Shown: piece after piece, positions 1 through 6,028 of the stretch
Layout: each line of letters starts with the position of its first letter
How positions within the stretch are numbered: the stretch's first letter is position 1
Source: DASXTK01 sp036505485
GTDB taxonomy: Bacteria > Actinomycetota > Acidimicrobiia > Acidimicrobiales > VFJN01
Assembly: GCA_036505485.1 (NCBI GenBank)
Contig: DASXTK010000377.1
Span: 1-9,857 of the forward strand
DNA: 9,857 nt
Direction of reading: 5' to 3'
Translations under genes and position numbers: made by a program
Notes under the pieces: model-generated
Database searches by the model: none
Told to the model about the DNA's origin: nothing
The model's input: only the letters and a program-made list of their open reading frames with translations

Positions 1-836
1 ACCAGCAGGGCACCCACCAGAGCGGCCAGGCCGTGGAACAGCGCCTGCCGCTTCACCAGGGCTCGGATCCGGGTCATGCGCTCGTCGTAGAGGTCGTCCC
101 AGCGCCGGCGCAGCACCCCGGCCAGCCCGAACACCCGCAGCTCCCGGGCCTCGGTCTTCCCGGTCAGGGCCCGGTAGAGGTAGAAGCGGAGCCGGTCGTT
201 CGGGGTCAGCTCGTAGATCGTCTGGAACGCCAGTCGGGCCGAAGCCCGGGCCGCGGCCACCGAAGGCACGGCGATCAGCAGCAGGACCCCCAGCACGGCG
301 GGAACGGCCTGGACCAGGACCCCGACCACCACCACCGACGTGACCAGCATGTTGAACAGGTTCAGGACGTCGTAGGCCAGTTGGTAGGAGCTCTCGGACG
401 CCCGGGTGTTCGATCGGTTGAGCAGGTCGTGGAACTCCCCCTGCTCGAAGCGCTCGTAGTCGACGGTCGAGGAAACGTCGATGATCTCCTGCTGGACATG
501 CCGGGTGACCTGCTCGGCCACCAGCCACCGGGTTTGACGGACCACCGCCGCGGCCAGCCCCGACACCAGCAGACACAGACCGAGACCGAGGGTCTCGGGG
601 AGGACGTCGGCCAGCTCGTCCACCGGCACGCCGTTGGTCAGGCGGGTCACGAGCTGGCGCCCGAACAGCAGAACGCCAGCCAGGCCGAGGGCCCCGATGA
701 TCTCGACGGCCAGCGAGAACACGAACGTCCCCCGGGCCGCTCGCCACACGAACCGGCCGGCCATCTGCGCGGCAGGGAGCAGGCGCGGCCGGGCCCGTCG
801 GAGCAGACGTCTACGCGGTGTACCGCCGGTGTTCAT
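1..836 (-). CDS. ABC exporter, transmembrane domain (partial, N-terminal part only)
   Basis: Reading the minus strand from the ATG at 836-834 gives about 278 residues with no stop before the window edge, so the C-terminal part, presumably the ATP-binding domain, lies outside. The protein starts with a very basic stretch (PRRRLLRRARPR, residues 7-18). Hydrophobic membrane segments follow near residues 38-60, 83-101 and 160-197. After them come DRLRFYLYRALTGKTEARELR and VFGL near 214-237 and an RRRWDDLYDER segment near 243-253, the cytoplasmic coupling-helix style of type I ABC exporters, where family members usually read 'KEIRLFGL'. A ribosome binding site GGGAGG lies 8 nt before the ATG. The gene diverges from the hydrolase at 969, with a 132-base gap in which no clear promoter was found. 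The exported substrate cannot be told, and the identification rests on the membrane domain alone. Confidence 0.8.
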   Translation of the reverse strand, partial: MNTGGTPRRRLLRRARPRLLPAAQMAGRFVWRAARGTFVFSLAVEIIGALGLAGVLLFGRQLVTRLTNGVPVDELADVLPETLGLGLCLLVSGLAAAVVRQTRWLVAEQVTRHVQQEIIDVSSTVDYERFEQGEFHDLLNRSNTRASESSYQLAYDVLNLFNMLVTSVVVVGVLVQAVPAVLGVLLLIAVPSVAAARASARLAFQTIYELTPNDRLRFYLYRALTGKTEARELRVFGLAGVLRRRWDDLYDERMTRIRALVKRQALFHGLAALVGALL

Positions 837-968
837 GGGCCCCGCCTCCCGCCAGGCGACCAGGGATCCTTGGGTCACAACGATACGACGCCGAGCGACC
901 CAACCCTTCACTCTCGGCGCGGAGACGTCGAGCGATGACTTCTGGGACCGAGTTGCGTCTGAGCGTTC

Positions 969-1748
969 ATGACGACCCATGTGCACTCCGCGGACGGCAC
1001 GACGATCGGCTTCACCGAGAGCGGCTCTGGACCGGTGCTCATCCTCGTGGACGGGGCGAGCTGTTACCGCGACTTCGGTCCTCTCGCATCGCTGGCGGGA
1101 CTGCTGGCCGCCGACTTCGCCGTGTACACCTACGACCGACGTGGCCGGGGCGAGAGCACAGACACTCCGCCGTACGCCATCGAGCGTGAGGTCGAGGATC
1201 TAGCGGCGCTCATCGAGGAGGCCGGGGGTTCGGCCTTCCTGTACGGCGTGTCGTCGGGCGCACTGCTCGCCCTGCACGCTGCGGTGGCGCTCGGGCCGGC
1301 CATTCCCAAGCTGGCATTGTTCGAGCCGCCCATCGGAGACGACGAGGACCAGGTGACCCAGGCCGCCTTCACCGCGGAACTGGCCGAGCTGATCGCCGCC
1401 GGCCGCCCCGGGGATGCGGTGGAACGGTTCCAGACCGGGATCGGCGTGCCGCCCGAGATGGTGGCCGGGATGCGGCAGGCTCCGTTCTGGCCCGCTCTCG
1501 AAGCCATCGCTCCGACGCTGATCTACGACTGCACGATCTCCGCCGCCACCACCCTCGACGATGTGGCGGCGGTGAAGGCACCGGCCCTGGTCATCGACAG
1601 CGAGGCCAGCTCCGAGAACCTGACCGGCTGGGCCGCGGCGGTGGTCGACGCCCTGCCCAACGGCACCCACCGCAGCCTGGTCGGCCAATGGCACAGCGTC
1701 CCCGACGAAGACCTCGCCCCCGTCCTGACGGAGTTCCTCCTCGGCTGA
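969..1748 (+). CDS. alpha/beta-fold hydrolase
   Basis: A 259-residue protein of ordinary length for a single-domain alpha/beta hydrolase. It shows the early strand VLILVDG (23-29), then VYTYDRRGRGES (52-63), and the nucleophile elbow G-V-S-S-G at 93-97, making Ser95 the likely nucleophile. The late Q-W-H-S at 240-243 makes His242 the likely catalytic histidine. The acid is less clear: Asp210 or a nearby Glu (212 or 216) after the PALVID strand. The usual His-Gly oxyanion motif is replaced by Asp28-Gly29, as I recall for an actinobacterial subgroup with a 'VDGAxCYR' signature. No signal peptide is visible, so it should be cytoplasmic. It stands alone, divergent from the ABC gene, with only a weak ribosome binding site. 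The substrate is unknown; an esterase, lactonase or similar hydrolase are all possible. Confidence 0.85.
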   Translation: MTTHVHSADGTTIGFTESGSGPVLILVDGASCYRDFGPLASLAGLLAADFAVYTYDRRGRGESTDTPPYAIEREVEDLAALIEEAGGSAFLYGVSSGALLALHAAVALGPAIPKLALFEPPIGDDEDQVTQAAFTAELAELIAAGRPGDAVERFQTGIGVPPEMVAGMRQAPFWPALEAIAPTLIYDCTISAATTLDDVAAVKAPALVIDSEASSENLTGWAAAVVDALPNGTHRSLVGQWHSVPDEDLAPVLTEFLLG

Positions 1749-1804
1749 GGAACCGGCGTGCGGCCAGGACGATGAGGCGTCCAGGCAGCCGGCGGGGCCC
1801 GCTG

Positions 1805-1859
1805 GCCGTAATTGAGACAGTTCCGCCGCATATAGCGGCTTTTCTGTCTCAATTTCGGC
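1805..1859. repeat. Imperfect palindrome A (first of a tandem pair)
   Basis: A 55-base hairpin centred on 1832. From outside inwards it has 4 bp (1805-1808 with 1856-1859), one T/T mismatch, 11 perfect bp (AATTGAGACAG 1810-1820 with CTGTCTCAATT 1844-1854), a symmetric 4x4 internal loop, 5 bp (GCCGC 1825-1829 with GCGGC 1835-1839) and a 5-base loop ATATA. It lies between two convergent genes. The inner stem followed by TTTT (1840-1843) could act as a weak rightward terminator for the hydrolase, but the long outer arms are not explained by that. A shorter GC-rich hairpin-like stretch at 1789-1805 abuts it. Confidence 0.85.
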
Positions 1860-1865
1860 GAGGGC

Positions 1866-1920
1866 CCTGAAACTGAGGCGTTTGCCGCGCTTATAGCGCG
1901 AGAAACGCCTCAATTTCGGG
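1866..1920. repeat. Imperfect palindrome B (second of a tandem pair)
   Basis: Also 55 bases, centred on 1893, which is 61 bp from the centre of the first copy. It has 7 outer bp including one T:G wobble (1866-1872 with 1914-1920), one C/A mismatch, 10 perfect bp (TGAGGCGTTT 1874-1883 with AAACGCCTCA 1903-1912), a 2x2 internal loop, 5 bp (CGCGC 1886-1890 with GCGCG 1896-1900) and a 5-base loop TTATA. Aligned without gaps to the first copy, 34 of 55 bases agree. Six paired positions differ in both partners yet keep pairing. The shared parts are TGAG, the TATAGCG at the loop, and CTCAATTTCGG at the right end. Confidence 0.85.
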
Positions 1921-1944
1921 AAAGGACCCGCCACCAACCACCGA

Positions 1945-2016
1945 GGGCAGTCAAGGGTCAGGTCGACGGCACGGAGCGAAGCGACCGGGGCCGTCGGGCT
2001 GCGCCCTTGACGGCCC
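1945..2016. repeat. Nested palindrome C in the convergent intergenic region
   Basis: A 72-base structure centred near 1980. GGGC (1945-1948) pairs with GCCC (2013-2016), then after one A/G mismatch GTCAAGGG (1950-1957) pairs with CCCTTGAC (2004-2011). After unequal internal loops CGACGGC (1964-1970) pairs with GCCGTCG (1990-1996). Inside that, CGG/CCG can close around AGCGAAGCGA (1975-1984). Such purine-rich GAGCGAAGCGA centres flanked by long arms resemble the dispersed palindromic repeats of high-GC actinobacterial genomes, but copy number cannot be judged from one window. Its sequence is unrelated to palindromes A and B. Confidence 0.65.
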
Positions 2017-2043
2017 GGGCATCGTCGGGAACACACTGGAACG

Positions 2044-2067
2044 AGCCAGCCCCCTCAGGGGCTGGCT
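2044..2067 (-). terminator. Perfect stem-loop downstream of the MFS gene
   Basis: AGCCAGCCCC (2044-2053) and GGGGCTGGCT (2058-2067) form a perfect 10-bp GC-rich stem with the 4-base loop CTCA. It lies 24 bases beyond the stop codon of the leftward MFS gene. There is no T-run on either strand, as is common for stem-only terminators in high-GC actinobacteria. It could serve both strands. Confidence 0.6.
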
Positions 2068-2090
2068 TGCACGCCATCGTTGATCTCCGG

Positions 2091-3710
2091 TCAGTTGCGA
2101 GCGGGGGCTAGTTCTACGTCGCGGTCGTCGGACTTCGGCTCGCGTTCGGGGGCCAGGGCCGAGGCGGGGGCGGGGGCCCGGGCGGGGAGCCAGAGGTAGA
2201 CCCCGACCGCGGCGATGGCCATGATGGCGGCGGCGACGAGGACGGCCAGGTGCATGCCGGAGAGGAACGAGTCCCGGGCCACGTCGATGATGCGTTGGCC
2301 CAATGCGCCCGGGGTGTCCCGACCGATCCCGACGCCGGCCTGGATGCTGCCGCCGATCTTGTCCACCACCCCGGTGGGAAGCTCCGAGCCCTTCAGGCCC
2401 GAGTCCACGTGGTTGCCGTACACCGACGCCAGGAGGCTGCCCAACAGGGCGACCCCGATGGCGCCGCCCATCTGGCGGGTGGTGTCGTTGACGGCCGAAC
2501 CCACCCCGGCCTTCTCCCGGGGCAGCGAGCCCATGATGGACTCGGTGGCCGGAGCCATGGTGTTGGCCATCCCGAAGCCCATCACCATGGTGGCCACGAT
2601 GAGCTGCCAGGTCGCGGTCCCCACCGTGAACAGGGAGAACAGCACCAGCGAGAACGCCACGATCAGCAGTCCGGTGCCGAGCACGATCTTGGTGCCGACC
2701 CGCTCCACCACCCGGGCCGACATCGGGGCCATCACCATCATCACGATCGACATGGGGATGAGGTTGGCGCCGGCCTTGAGCGGGCTGAACCCCAGCACCG
2801 ACTGCTGATACTGGGTGAGGGCGAAGATGGTCCCCATCAGCGACAGGAAGGTGAGTGTGATGGCCATGCTGGCGACGCTGAAGCGACGCCGCTTGAAGAA
2901 GTCGGTGTCGAGCATCGGCATCTCGGTGATGCTCTCCCAGACCAGGAAGCCGGCCAGCAACGCCAGCCCGACGAAGAAGGCCCCCAGCACCTCGGCCGAC
3001 CGCCAGCCCGCGGTGGGGCCCTCGATCAAGCCCCACAGCACGGTGGCCAGCCCGGCGATCGACAGCAGCGCACCGAGCACGTCCACCCGAGGCGCCGACG
3101 GATCGCGGGAGTCCGGGACCAGGAAGAAGCCGCCGACCAGGCCGATGATCACGATGGGCACGTTGACCAGCAGCACCGAGCCCCACCAGAAGTGCTCCAG
3201 GAGGAAGCCGCCGGTGACCGGTCCGACGGCCAGGCCGATGCCGGCCACACCGGCCCACAGCCCGATGGCCCGACCCCGCTCCTTGGGGTCGCGGAAGACG
3301 TTGGTGATGATCGACAGGGTCGCCGGCATGATGCAGGCCGCGCCCACGCCCATGACCATCCGGAACCCGATCAGCTCGCCCGGGGAGTTGGCCATCGAGG
3401 CCAGGGTCGATCCCCCGCCGAAGATGATCAGGCCGATCACCAGCGCCCGATAGCGGCCGAAGCGGTCACCCAGCGAGCCGGCGGTGATCAGCAGTCCGGC
3501 GAAGACCAGCACGTAGGAGTCGACGATCCACTGCAGATCGCTGTCGGCCGCCCCCAGACCACCACGGGCCTTGGTCTTGGCCAGGGTAGGCAGGGCCACG
3601 TTGAGGATGCTGTTGTCGACGATGACGACGACCAAGCTCAAGCACAGCACGGTCAAGGTGAGCCAGCGGCGGCGTTGGATGCAATCGGCACTGAGTTGCC
3701 ATGCCCGCAT
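2091..3710 (-). CDS. DHA2-family MFS drug efflux transporter (14 TM)
   Basis: A 539-residue inner-membrane, proton-driven efflux protein of the EmrB/QacA type, at full family length. The first membrane helix carries VDNSILNVALP (31-41), the DHA2 form of the motif with Asp32. QWIVDSYVLVFAGLLITAGS (60-79) leads into the loop motif A G-S-L-G-D-R-F-G-R (78-86). Arg117 in GFRMVMGVGAA sits in helix 4, and antiporter motif C appears as AGIGLAVGPVTGG (156-168). About 14 hydrophobic segments can be counted, and a charged tail (PEREPKSDDRD) ends the protein. The ATG at 3710-3708 has GGAG 7 nt upstream. It is divergent from a MarR regulator across an operator array, the standard layout for a repressor-controlled pump. 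The substrate is not evident; members export varied lipophilic or cationic compounds. Confidence 0.93.
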   Translation of the reverse strand: MRAWQLSADCIQRRRWLTLTVLCLSLVVVIVDNSILNVALPTLAKTKARGGLGAADSDLQWIVDSYVLVFAGLLITAGSLGDRFGRYRALVIGLIIFGGGSTLASMANSPGELIGFRMVMGVGAACIMPATLSIITNVFRDPKERGRAIGLWAGVAGIGLAVGPVTGGFLLEHFWWGSVLLVNVPIVIIGLVGGFFLVPDSRDPSAPRVDVLGALLSIAGLATVLWGLIEGPTAGWRSAEVLGAFFVGLALLAGFLVWESITEMPMLDTDFFKRRRFSVASMAITLTFLSLMGTIFALTQYQQSVLGFSPLKAGANLIPMSIVMMVMAPMSARVVERVGTKIVLGTGLLIVAFSLVLFSLFTVGTATWQLIVATMVMGFGMANTMAPATESIMGSLPREKAGVGSAVNDTTRQMGGAIGVALLGSLLASVYGNHVDSGLKGSELPTGVVDKIGGSIQAGVGIGRDTPGALGQRIIDVARDSFLSGMHLAVLVAAAIMAIAAVGVYLWLPARAPAPASALAPEREPKSDDRDVELAPARN

Positions 3711-3773
3711 GAGAGCACTCCGTTCTCTGTCGATCCTGGCGGCCCATGAAAGGCGATCTTGTCGGGTAACTTT

Positions 3774-3827
3774 GTGAGCACCCTCACGAGTTGCTGAGCT
3801 AGCTCAGGATTTGCTGAGGGTACTCAG
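3774..3827. promoter_or_regulatory. Triple operator array for the MarR regulator
   Basis: Three palindromes of the form TGAG-N4-CTCA follow one another: GTGAG-CACC-CTCAC (3774-3787), CTGAG-CTAG-CTCAG (3794-3807, a perfect 14-bp palindrome) and CTGAG-GGTA-CTCAG (3814-3827). Their centres are 3780.5, 3800.5 and 3820.5, so the period is exactly 20 bp, close to two helix turns, which puts the sites on the same DNA face. The array fills the gap between the MFS start at 3710 and the MarR ATG at 3858. MarR proteins usually bind such divergent gaps and repress both genes. The last palindrome overlaps a second one, GTACT-C-AGTAC (3820-3830). No convincing -35/-10 pair was found. Confidence 0.75.
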
Positions 3828-3857
3828 TACTTGGCGGAGCGACAACCAGGTTTGGCA

Positions 3858-4331
3858 ATGGCCTCGAAAAAATCCCCCACCCCACCGCGGTCCGAAGATC
3901 TGGCCGACGCGTTCTTCTCCGTGTTCCACGGCCTGCGGCGCGCGGTGGACCGTCGCTTCCAGCACACTCCTTATTCAATGGCCCGGCTGCGGGTGTTGTT
4001 CCAGCTCACCGAGCAGGAGGCCATGCGCATGGGCGAGCTGAGCACCTGCATCGAGGTGGCGCCGCGCACGATGACCTCCACCATCGAGGCCATGGAGCGC
4101 GACGGTCTGGTGCGGCGCAGCCCAGATCCGGCCGACGGCCGGGCCATCATCGTGACCATCACCGACAAGGGCCGCGAGGCCTTCGCCGAGGGCAAGCACA
4201 TGAAGAACAGCGTGGTCGCCGATCTGTTCGACATCCTCGACGCCGACCAGCGCACCGAGCTGGCCGAGATCCTGGCCCGCCTGGACGAGGCGGTCGACAC
4301 CGCCAACTCCGCGGCCATCGTCGTGGTCTGA
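3858..4331 (+). CDS. MarR-family transcriptional regulator
   Basis: A 157-residue winged-helix regulator, normal for the family. Numbered from the ATG at 3858, an N-terminal dimer helix (residues 14-35) is followed by the helix-turn-helix GELSTCIEVAPRTMTSTIEAME (about 59-80). The wing carries D-P-A-D-G-R-A (90-96), the MarR signature with the conserved Asp and Arg, and C-terminal dimerisation helices end the protein. I chose the ATG at 3858 (AGG 7 nt upstream). A TTG at 3831 in the same frame would add nine residues but directly abuts the operator array. It probably represses itself and the divergent MFS pump and is released by a small, often phenolic, ligand. The ligand is unknown. A YdeI-like gene starts 8 bases after its stop. 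Confidence 0.9.
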   Translation: MASKKSPTPPRSEDLADAFFSVFHGLRRAVDRRFQHTPYSMARLRVLFQLTEQEAMRMGELSTCIEVAPRTMTSTIEAMERDGLVRRSPDPADGRAIIVTITDKGREAFAEGKHMKNSVVADLFDILDADQRTELAEILARLDEAVDTANSAAIVVV

Positions 4332-4339
4332 CCTGCCGA

Positions 4340-4708
4340 GTGGAAACGTTCGATGGTGAAGAGGTCATCGTCTTCGCGGGCGCGGCCGAGTTCGACTCCT
4401 GGCTGGCCCACAACCACGAGCTCCCGGACGGCATCTGGGTGAAGATCGCCAAGAAGGGCTCGGGCATCCCGTCGATCACCGAGGACGAGGCGGTGGACGT
4501 CGGGCTGTGCTGGGGCTGGATCTCGACCCTGCGCAAGGCCTACGACGACAAGTACTTCCTGCAGCGCTACACCCACCGCCGCCCGAAGAGCAACTGGTCC
4601 AGGGTGAACGTGGCCAAGGTCGAAGCCCTCACCACCGCCGGCCGCATCCAACCCCCAGGCCAAGCCGAGATAGACGCCGCCAAAGCCGACGGCCGCTGGC
4701 CGGAATAA
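4340..4708 (+). CDS. YdeI-like protein, C-terminally short
   Basis: A 122-residue protein starting at GTG 4340, 8 bases after the MarR stop, so probably co-transcribed and translationally coupled. It matches the N-terminal two thirds of the YdeI/OmpD-associated family: ELPDGIWVKIAKKGSG (28-43), the DVGLCWGWI block (53-61), AYDDKYFLQRYTHRRPKSNW (67-86) and EALTTAGRIQPPG (95-107). Family members continue about 60-70 residues after the DGRW at 117-120, but here a stop follows two residues later. The convergent ligB gene ends 7 bases further on. The gene may be a remnant cut when the lig cluster was joined here, or a functional short form. The biochemical role of the family is poorly known; some members are linked to resistance against peptides. 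Confidence 0.75.
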   Translation: METFDGEEVIVFAGAAEFDSWLAHNHELPDGIWVKIAKKGSGIPSITEDEAVDVGLCWGWISTLRKAYDDKYFLQRYTHRRPKSNWSRVNVAKVEALTTAGRIQPPGQAEIDAAKADGRWPE

Positions 4709-4714
4709 GTCAGC

Positions 4715-5554
4715 TCAGCCGTTCTCGAGGATGAGGACGCCGTTGTGGGTGTTGGACGTCGGGACGTGGGTGGCCCGGTAGACCTCGCGCACCTTGGGAT
4801 CCAGCGCACCCCGCATCACCAGCCACATGACCAGCTCGATGCCCTCGGAACCGGCTTCCCGCAGGTAGTCGATGTGGGGGATCCGGGCCACGGCCTCCGG
4901 TTCGGTCACCAGCCGGTCCAGGAACGCCCGGTCGAAGTCGACGTTGATGAGCCCGGCCCGTGGACCCTGGAGCTGATGCGACAGCCCGCCGGTGCCGAAC
5001 ACCACCACCCGTTCGCCACCCTCGAAGGCGTCGACCGCCCGACGGATCGCCTGACCCAGTCGATAGCAGCGGTTGCCGGTCGGGGGCGGGTACTGCACAA
5101 CGTTCACGCACAGCGGGATGACCAACGACGGCCAGACCTCAGGCTGGCCGAACAGCATAGACAACGGCACGGTCAGGCCGTGGTCCACGGTCATCTCATT
5201 GGCCAGGGTGAGGTCGAACTCGTCGAGGATCAGCGATTCGGCCAAGTGCCAGGCCAGCTCGGGATGGCCCTCGACCACCGGGACCTGGCGCGGTCCATAG
5301 CCCTCGTCGGCCGGATGGAACCGGTCGGCCACCCCGAGGGCGAAGGTCGGGATCAGGTCCAGCGAGAACGCCGAGGCGTGGTCGTTGTAGACGACGATGC
5401 ACACGTCGGGATCGAGCTCGGCCATCCACGCCCGGGCTATCTCCAGCTTGGCGAAGTAGGCCGCCCAGTACGGGTCGTCGGTCTTGCCGCCGTCGATGGC
5501 CACACCCACGGCCGGAACATGCGAGCACCCGACACCGGCCACGACATGGGCCAT
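4715..5554 (-). CDS. ligB: Protocatechuate 4,5-dioxygenase, beta (catalytic) subunit
   Basis: A 279-residue class III extradiol dioxygenase. With Fe(II) it opens protocatechuate between carbons 4 and 5 to 4-carboxy-2-hydroxymuconate-6-semialdehyde; related enzymes also take gallate. Numbered from the ATG at 5554, the expected metal ligands are His12 (GCSH), His59 (YNDHA) and Glu240 (EGIELV), and the expected catalytic base is His193 (GTGGLSH). From memory, the Sphingobium enzyme uses His12, His61, His195 and Glu242. The match at His12 supports this start over the in-frame GTG at 5572. Other family blocks are YPPPTGNRCYRLG (155-167) and HQLQGPRAGLIN (193-204). The start overlaps the ligA stop as TGATG, so the subunits are translationally coupled. 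The 3' end faces the short YdeI-like gene. Confidence 0.93.
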   Translation of the reverse strand: MAHVVAGVGCSHVPAVGVAIDGGKTDDPYWAAYFAKLEIARAWMAELDPDVCIVVYNDHASAFSLDLIPTFALGVADRFHPADEGYGPRQVPVVEGHPELAWHLAESLILDEFDLTLANEMTVDHGLTVPLSMLFGQPEVWPSLVIPLCVNVVQYPPPTGNRCYRLGQAIRRAVDAFEGGERVVVFGTGGLSHQLQGPRAGLINVDFDRAFLDRLVTEPEAVARIPHIDYLREAGSEGIELVMWLVMRGALDPKVREVYRATHVPTSNTHNGVLILENG

Positions 5555-5952
5555 CAGCGCCCGCTCTCCCACTCCGACCGGGACCGGTTGCCCTCGATGG
5601 GCCGGCCGCCCTGCAGCATCATCTCGGCGAAAGCGTCACGATCCATCCCGGTCTGCCGGCTGGCCAGATCCTGGAAGGACATGCCGTCGCAGGCCGCCAG
5701 CTTGTAGGTGTAGTAGACGTTCCCGCCCAGCTGGAGCAGGCCCAGCCAGTCCCGGGCCAACACTGCGGCCCGCTGCTCGGCATCGAGGGAGAAGCGGTCG
5801 AGGTACGCCTCCTCGTCGGCCCGGAACGCGTCCCGGTTCTCCGCCCGATTGAGCGACATGAGGAAGCGGTTGAGCGGATAGCCCCGCCGGCTGCGCCGAC
5901 CGTCGAACACGAACGTCCCTGGGATGTCGTCGTAGTCCCGTGACGCCGGCAC
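5554..5952 (-). CDS. ligA: Protocatechuate 4,5-dioxygenase, alpha subunit
   Basis: A 132-residue all-helical small subunit that packs on LigB and covers its active site. Recognisable LigA blocks are DYDDIPGTFVFDG (6-18), GYPLNRFLMSLNRAENRDAF (24-43), LARDWLGLLQLGGNVYYTYKL (66-86) and a final MMLQGGRP (114-121). The Sphingobium LigA is about 139 residues, so this is full length. I chose the GTG at 5952-5950 because GGGGGGAG lies 5 nt upstream and because family members start close to the DIPGT motif. In-frame GTGs at 5988 and 5967 are also possible. It is the first gene of the leftward ligAB operon, divergent from ligJ over a 74-base gap that carries a palindromic operator candidate. Confidence 0.92.
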   Translation of the reverse strand: MPASRDYDDIPGTFVFDGRRSRRGYPLNRFLMSLNRAENRDAFRADEEAYLDRFSLDAEQRAAVLARDWLGLLQLGGNVYYTYKLAACDGMSFQDLASRQTGMDRDAFAEMMLQGGRPIEGNRSRSEWESGR

Positions 5953-5957
5953 GTGGT

Positions 5958-5965
5958 CTCCCCCC
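5958..5965 (-). promoter_or_regulatory. Ribosome binding site deciding the ligA start
   Basis: The minus strand reads GGGGGGAG, then ACCAC, then GTG at 5952. The 5-nt spacing is good for a Shine-Dalgarno site. A second purine-rich run (GGGGAGG, near 5987-5981) lies too far upstream (about 12 nt) of the GTG at 5967 to be preferred. Confidence 0.6.
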
Positions 5966-6005
5966 ACGGCTTCGAGCTGCCTCCCCACGGTACCATCAGA
6001 CCCAA

Positions 6006-6028
6006 CTGTTCACAGGATTGTCGACAAT
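6006..6028. promoter_or_regulatory. Candidate GntR operator between ligA and ligJ
   Basis: ATTGTCGACAAT (6017-6028) is a perfect 12-bp palindrome that runs into the ligJ start codon. CTGT-TC-ACAG (6006-6015) sits next to it with its centre 12 bp away. Both share the core TGT-NN-ACA. GntR-family operators typically have a GT-Nx-AC core, and a 10-of-12 match to the perfect palindrome recurs beside the GntR gene at 9144-9155. A possible -10 box for ligJ, TACCAT (5991-5996), lies upstream, so a bound protein would block the transcript start or ribosome access. No clear -35 was found. Confidence 0.6.

Noticed and set aside
33..938. Open frame of 301 codons on the plus strand opposite the ABC gene
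   Set aside because: Its composition is antisense-like (His, Gln, Gly, Pro rich), while the minus strand encodes a coherent exporter membrane domain with a ribosome binding site.
837..968. Promoter elements in the ABC/hydrolase divergent gap
   Set aside because: Only weak, badly spaced boxes and a CCGAG/CTCGG pair with a 17-base loop were seen, so nothing could be supported.
1951..3258. Open frame of 435 codons on the minus strand in another frame of the MFS gene
   Set aside because: It is an out-of-frame reading with low-complexity Arg/Gly/His repeats. The in-frame transporter explains the region.
2250..3749. Long open frame (499 codons) on the plus strand opposite the MFS gene
   Set aside because: The translation is rich in His, Gly, Asp, Gln and Arg with no family resemblance. 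It is the antisense shadow of a clear transporter gene in GC-rich DNA.
3831..3857. TTG at 3831 as the MarR start
   Set aside because: It directly abuts the operator array, the codon is rare as a start, and an ATG with AGG 7 nt upstream follows at 3858. It cannot be fully excluded.
5953..5988. Upstream GTG starts for ligA at 5988 and 5967
   Set aside because: The added residues do not resemble LigA proteins, and the best ribosome binding site serves the GTG at 5952.
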